64,000 nucleotides of DNA from Gentiana macrophylla. Taxonomy: Eukaryota; Streptophyta; Magnoliopsida; Gentianales; Gentianaceae. The DNA lies in the NCBI GenBank assembly GCA_026214975.1, contig CM047807.1, forward strand, positions 63,467,824-63,531,823, given 5' to 3'. Shown here piece by piece: positions 58,742 through 64,000 of this stretch; positions within the stretch are counted from its first letter, which is position 1, and each line of letters starts with the position of its first letter. The translations under genes were made by a program, and so were the position numbers. Under the pieces are notes generated by a model, which saw nothing but the letters and a program-made list of their open reading frames with translations, was not told the origin of the DNA and ran no database searches.

Positions 58742-58824
58742 GTGAGTGAAACCCCTTGTTTTTATTGATAGTTACGTTTGAAGCTCTCTCTTTAATAACT
58801 CACAATGCATATGTCACTGATCAG

Positions 58825-58887
58825 CTTACGGTTCTGAAAGGGAAAGGCATGCTTTCAACGTATTCTTCATTTTTTAAAAGCCAATAG
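58825..58887 (+). pseudogene. Exon-like segment of an unidentified gene, last
   Basis: After the acceptor CTGATCAG the frame continues LTVLKGKGMLSTYSSFFKSQ and stops at TAG 58885-58887. Three consecutive segments keep one frame across two GT-AG gaps, so they look like the 3' end of a real but decayed gene. Confidence 0.4.
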
Positions 58888-58976
58888 TACATTGCTTCTA
58901 CTTTTATGCATTCATTAAACTTATAGTAAAAATCACGTTAACCTGTATTTTAACCTTTTCTACTACAAAACACGTT

Positions 58977-60646
58977 TAGTACAACATTTACAAAGAAATA
59001 AACTAAAAGCTTCGTCAAGGCATCAATGTCCTCAAAAGTCGTCATCTACGCTTGGTCAACCGGTTCGTCTTCTCACCCCACAATGCGTACAAGATAAAAT
59101 GCAAATGAGGTAAGTACAAAGTACTTAGTAAAAGTGAGAAGTTAATGAATAACTAAGTTCTACAATGAAAAGGTTCCTGTTATTAATTATTAGGTTATCT
59201 TTATAAAACCGACTCAATCTAGGGTTCACTTCATTCCCATCGATAGGTCATGACTATACGTTTCTAGCTTAACTTATCTTGGTTACGTCATTACTCAAGG
59301 GCACTGTGCATTGCATTCATCAGCAAGATATACTTGCTAACTAACGGTGATTAGCACCGATTAGCTCCCGGGTCTCCCCGGTATGCGTATACGTTCGATG
59401 AATTTCCTCCACTACCCTTCAGCCTTTGGAGCCAGTAGCGTTGTTCACCTTTTAAGAACGTATCACATCGCCGACATGAAATAGAGCCTAACCGAGAATA
59501 GGTGACGGTTTAGCTTTTACTACACTTATGTAATTATTATCCATTGTTATCTAGCCACCTGAGTGTTTTCAAGTAAGCTCCCTCACATCTCCTACTCTCT
59601 TACTTATACCACTAGACACGGACAACCCCTAGCACATACATAGACATTAATGAACTCTAGTTCATCAAAGCACAAGCCCTTTCATGCCTTTCCGATGGTC
59701 CCGAACTTCAACTCACTTTAAGAGTATGTCCGGTGCCGGAACCAAACGCATCAGAAACTCAATCGAGGCTTTCTTACGTTTAATTAATGTTATTAAATCA
59801 AAAATAGAAATTTAAAACTAAACACAAATATACCAAAACATATCACATCTCATTAATTATAACTTAGCATGAATTCTATCATCAAGCAACACCAAAACTC
59901 AACCCATCATTATAAAACTATAATTACTCATTAGGAAGAGCCTATTACATTAATTGCAAGTAATCTTGAAAGCAAAGCACCAAGAAATTGCTACAAATCT
60001 TGATCTGAAATCCCAAAATTTTCTTGAAAACCCCGAAATGAAAAAGTGCTTGAAACCGAAGCTTACCTGGATTATTTCCTGTAAAACTATTTTTATAACG
60101 ATCTATGCTCCAAGACGATCGTTTTGACTACTTATTGCTGTGAAATAGAGCCACGGATTAAAAGATATGAATTTTTGAAGAATCAAACTCGACAGTTACC
60201 AAAAACTATGGCTAAACTGAAAACTTACGAAAAAGTGAGATGTTGTTTTATAAAGTTGCGTCTCGTCGCGCTGATCACTTTTCTCTATTGCGGCATCTTG
60301 AAACGATAAACGGATTGGCCATGCTATTGGAGTTTACGTTCCTGCTATTGGAGTTTACGTTCTCCCTTTTTTTTCTTCTGAATGTTGCCGTCTGTTGGCT
60401 CGTAGTCTTTTTTGTTCAGACGTCGTTCCTTCTGGTTTTTTTTTTCATAATTGACGTGATAAAATTATGAGAGAATTTTGAGGATTATTTTCCTCAAATA
60501 GATATCAATTAATTTCATTAATTAAATAACTAAACCCCCTTTTAAATAATTAAATCCTTTTTAATTACTTTAAATAGGATAACTAATAATTAGGTCATAG
60601 TGAAATTTCCCAATTATTACCCTTTCTGAAAAGTTGGGATGTTACA
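58977..60646 (-). repeat. 3' LTR of the minus-strand gypsy, truncated
   Basis: The minus strand starts TGTAACATCCC at 60646. About 330 bp of its far end, present at 63277-63600 in the 5' LTR, is missing, so no target duplication is visible. Confidence 0.8.
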
Positions 60647-60662
60647 TTCCTCCCCCCTTAAG
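60647..60662 (-). other. Polypurine tract of the minus-strand gypsy
   Basis: The minus strand reads CTTAAGGGGGGAGGAA just before the LTR, preceded by the GACAAAACTCC stretch also seen near 10536. Confidence 0.75.
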
Positions 60663-60699
60663 AGGAGTTTTGTCTTCAAAACTCTAACGTAACTAGAGG

Positions 60700-61110
60700 T
60701 ACTTGAACTCTGGACTTTGCAAAGCGTCTCGTCTTCTTACTTTAACCGTTTTCCTCTTCCATCTTCCCAACTCTTCTGCTTGTCTTGAGCCAACTTGAGG
60801 TTGTGACGATCCACTTCAATCTTCTCGTTGGCTTGCTGTATATGCTCTGTCTTGTATTATTTCATAGCTCCACTTCAACCTAGAAAACTGGCATTCTACG
60901 CTTACTTTTGAGTAGGGCTTCAAAAGTGGCATCTGGAAACTGGCATGGTAACTAGTGTTGTTGGCAACTCTTCTATCTCTAACTCCACGAAAGGTCCTCA
61001 GTGGTACTGTTCCAGCTTTCTATATATATTGGTTGCTCTAGGATGATTGCAACTTCTATTTGTGGCTTCATTCATCACTTCGACACAAACTTGTTGTAGA
61101 ACCGCAATGA
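60700..61110 (-). pseudogene. Remnant of Tekay-like integrase C-terminal half
   Basis: Minus-strand frames give NNTSYHASFQMPLFEALLK and RRMPVF near 60890-60970, then a decayed SWxxxxRxR-like stretch, matching SYNNSYHASIGMPPFEALYG in the copy at 9850-9920. Many stops. Confidence 0.6.
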
Positions 61111-63106
61111 TCCCAGCTAAAGGACTTCTGAATCTCATTGGGATAGAGAACACACATTTTCCATGTCTTCTCTCTGACGATCTGATCCAATTCTTATGAC
61201 AATATGGGTTATATTGGAAAAACTAACAGAGTTTGAAGGTGACAAGTTGAGCACCAGGAAGACTAAACCATTTAGAATCAGAAAGAGGGCAGAATCTCAA
61301 CATGCAAGAGCTTTAGAGACATGACGAGTTCACCAAAAGGTCTTAGAATGAAATAAAAGGAACTTGTCAAGGAAAAAATCAATGTCTACATTATTCAAAC
61401 AGAGGTTATTTCAAGATTAAAAAGGAGATAGGTTTTCATCATGACAATGTAAGAGAAAAATCAAAATATTGAAAAAGTAAGCAATAAACAAGTTTTCAAA
61501 TAAAGCGGAAAAGACACTTAAGAATTTTTGGATAAAGTTTGGCTTCAAAGAATTAACTCAATCTTTCAAATAAAGTGTGAAAGATCATTGATGATCCAAT
61601 TCAAAGTTTCAAGGTTGCACCACTCGAGAGGAATAGCACACTGCCGAGGAATAAGGGCTCAAGGTTATCCCTCATGTGGAAAAGAAAAGGTTAAAACAAA
61701 ATAGACATTTCAACCGGTGTAACAAAATTGTAATAGAAACGCCAAAATAGAAGATGGAATATCAAAAGTGTGTCCTGCCGGTTAATGGCTATAAATGTCG
61801 AAAGAGATTTAAAACTGATAAGGTACAAGGTGCATTAATCTGAATTGGAGAACAGAAGTTTAGGAATTCAAAAGTTGATTGGCTAAGTAGGTTAGGAAGG
61901 CACTTTGGCAAAGACTACATTCTGCTTGAAATTGGTTTAGCATAAATTACAAGAAGGTTAAAGATAGGTAACTGAAGGTGGATGGTAGGATTAAAGATCC
62001 AACTGGTAAGAAGATAAGATGCATACCTTGAAAGAACAAGTAACATTAGATGGAAAGATTACAAAATCAACACTACCCTTAGGAGGGAAGCTGAGAATAA
62101 ACACAAGTAAAAAGAATGTTCTGACATTAAAAGGTTCAGTCAAATTTGTACTTGAAAAGAAGAATGTGGGTGCACCAATGCAGAGTTAGAGGGAAATTGT
62201 TCCTTGATTTGACAAGTAAGGAAGCATGGATTTGTTCAAAAGAAATGCTTATGGAGATATATTTCTTAGGTAATTCATGCCAACAAGTGAAGATGATTTG
62301 TTGAGCTTAAAGATCTCAAGTGAGGGATTACATGAGAAATAAATTACCAGAAATTACAAAAGGGCATGAAAAGGGTTTGAACATCAAACATGGCATGCTT
62401 GAGGATAGCATCTTCGTTCTTGTTTATAACTGCAAGAGAAACAACAATGTTAACTTTACAAACATTCTACCATGAGACATATCCAAGGAAAGATCATTTC
62501 GGAAACCTTCTAAGACATAACACCCCTAACTTGCTACACTCTTAACCCAAACCTCAGTCAAAGAGGTGAGGATCCCTTTTAGGTGGTTGTGTATGATATT
62601 TACTCTTGATCAGACATTATCAATTTGTACAGCCAAAACAAAAAGAAATTTGAGCACGATCCAAAGAGAAAAGATTTAGATACTGGAGTTTCCTATGTGA
62701 CATAAAAATATTAGAATTTTTGGATGAGAGGAAGTCGGTCAAAAACAATTATTTTTGCTGAATGCACAAGCTGTCAAAATTTGTAGATTGGTAAACACTG
62801 AATTAAATTGCAGATTTTTATCAGACAAAACGGAATTTGAACTTGATTCCAAAAGCAAAGTTTTAGATAAAATTGTTGTCTGCAACATAACAAAAATTCA
62901 GGTCATTTCAAGATATTTAACCTGTTCAAAACAGAAGAAGAAGTGAAGGTGCTGCTGCAGATTTTCTGGACAGAGTGTCCGGTCAACTGCTTAGACCGCC
63001 GTCCTTCGCTTGGTCTAAAAAGGTTAACCCAAGTTGACAAAACCTTTATGCCCCACACTTATATGGAGGTGAGCATGACATTACTTTACCGATGTGGAAT
63101 TTTACA
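61111..63106 (-). mobile_element. Non-coding interior, possible LTR of another element at its right end
   Basis: No recognisable protein. At 63106 the minus strand reads AAGGGGGAGAATGTAAAATTCCACATCGG in two parts (tract 63107-63122, then TGTAAAATTCC), like the tract and LTR start of a TRIM-type element. I could not find its other end; the tract near 62520 (CATAACACCCC) is one candidate. Confidence 0.35.
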
Positions 63107-63235
63107 TTCTCCCCCTTTATAAGGGACTGGCGTCCTTGCCAGGACGACCAAGACTTGTCCCTGTTGGTCCCTACCATAAGATTCTAGAGGTGGCCCCCAC
63201 CGCCTCTCAAGGAATGACACTTAGTTCCGTATGGC

Positions 63236-63292
63236 TCTAAATACCATTCTGTAACGCCCCGCTCTCTGATACCAACTGTAATGCCCCGCTCC
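63236..63292 (-). repeat. Duplicated LTR-end plus PBS module
   Basis: On the minus strand GAGCGGGGCATTACAGTTGG continues as TATCAGA (63291-63265), followed at once by GAGCGGGGCGTTACAGAATG and GTATTTAGA (63264-63236): two tandem copies, each an LTR terminus joined to a PBS-like sequence. Confidence 0.7.
63261..63274 (-). other. Primer binding site of the minus-strand gypsy
   Basis: TGGTATCAGAGAGC, two bases after the LTR end ATTACA. Confidence 0.75.
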
Positions 63293-64000
63293 AGGATACC
63301 GAACCCTTATCCGGAAGAGAAACGTTCGACGCGTATAGCATTAAATAAATCTAATATTATACGCCAGCCTCTACATCATCGTATCAAAATAAAGCAAACG
63401 GAAGCTAAAAAGACTCGGGTAAAAACATAAATGCAACTATGAATAGAAATTAACTATAGTAAAGATGGATAGTTAAATTGCAACGACGAAAAACCCAAAG
63501 ACTAATACAATACGAGGTCTTAAAAGTACCAACCAAACTTACAAAGATCTTAGAAGTAGAAGTACAACAAGTCCAAGAAAAAGAATACAACTAGTCTAGT
63601 ACAATATTTACAAAGAAATAAACTAAAAGCTTCGTCAAGGCATCAATGTCCTCAAACATTGTCATCTACGCTTGGTCAACATGTTCGTCTTCTCACCCCA
63701 CAATGCATACAAAAGAAAATGCAAAGGAGGTAAGTACAAAGTACATAGTAAAAGTGAGAAGCTGATGAATAATTAAGTTCTACAATGAAAATGTTCCTGT
63801 TATTAATTATTAGGTTATCTTGATAAAACCGACTCAATCTAGGGTTCACTTCATGCCCATCGACATATCATGACTATACGTTTCAAGCTTAACTTATCTT
63901 GGTTACGTCATTACTCAAGGGCATTGTGCATGGCGTTCATCAGCCTGAAGATATACTTGCTAACTAAAGGTGATTAGCACCGATTAGCTCCGGGGTCTCC
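63277..64000 (-). repeat. 5' LTR of the minus-strand gypsy (partial)
   Basis: The last 724 bp or so of the LTR, ending GGGGCATTACA at 63277. The rest lies beyond the window. Confidence 0.8.

Larger units (their letters stand above)
58977..64000 (-). mobile_element. Internally deleted Tekay-like gypsy, minus strand
   Basis: The 5' LTR (63277 to beyond the window) and 3' LTR (58977-60646) flank only 2.63 kb of interior, too short for gag-pol. The LTRs match each other (59000-59350 against 63605-63990) and, in reverse, part of the LTR at 10563-12855. Confidence 0.82.

Noticed and set aside
58353..58887. Assignment of the three exons to ETFQO
   Set aside because: The residues do not fit any ETFQO segment I know, so they are left unidentified.

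Overview
The window is a block of nested transposable elements from a flowering-plant nuclear genome. Evidence: no intact host gene, many GT-AG introns, plant-type Ty1/copia and Ty3/gypsy lineages (Tekay-type chromovirus, Tat-type gypsy with a second RNase H, Athila-type fragments, Angela/Tork-like LTRs, a Sirevirus-like gag-only element), a Stowaway MITE and a Mutator-like MITE. I cannot name the species; a eudicot is a guess.

Layout. 1-4244 is the leader, PBS and 5' LTR of a minus-strand element. 4245-9124 is the decayed interior and 3' LTR of a plus-strand Copia relative. 9127-12855 is the integrase half and 3' LTR of a plus-strand Tekay-type gypsy; the LTR carries an array of paired palindromes. 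12856-13795 and 57204-58976 are the two halves of one host locus holding broken gene fragments (an ETF-ubiquinone oxidoreductase-like fragment and three exons of an unidentified gene). A minus-strand Copia (13801-57203, TSD ATATC) split that locus. 58977-64000 is a minus-strand gypsy of the same broad kind as the one on the left.

Inside the 43.4-kb Copia, target-site duplications order the later events: an 11.1-kb minus-strand element (14159-25294, TSD GCATT) near its 3' end; a plus-strand Tat-type gypsy (25795-51393) in its reverse transcriptase/RNase H region; and a solo LTR (53031-54850, TSD TCAGA) in its integrase. The Tat gypsy was split in its reverse transcriptase by a minus-strand non-coding gypsy derivative (28918-44808, TSD GGCGT), whose LTR was split by a plus-strand gag-only Sirevirus-like element (34922-44070, TSD CTTAG). 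That is four insertion levels.

The signals least explained by ordinary annotation are: a three-unit repeat in the leader of the 11.1-kb element with two hairpins whose stems change in a compensatory way; a mosaic of Athila-type fragments in the same element joined at a recurring TAACAATCTCA motif; an antisense, two-intron gene between pol and the 3' LTR of the Tat gypsy; a 76-bp tandem repeat beside it; and the phased palindrome array in the Tekay LTR. Nearly all coding regions carry stops or frameshifts. The best-preserved reading frames are the gag of the gag-only element and the RNase H stretch of the Tat gypsy.
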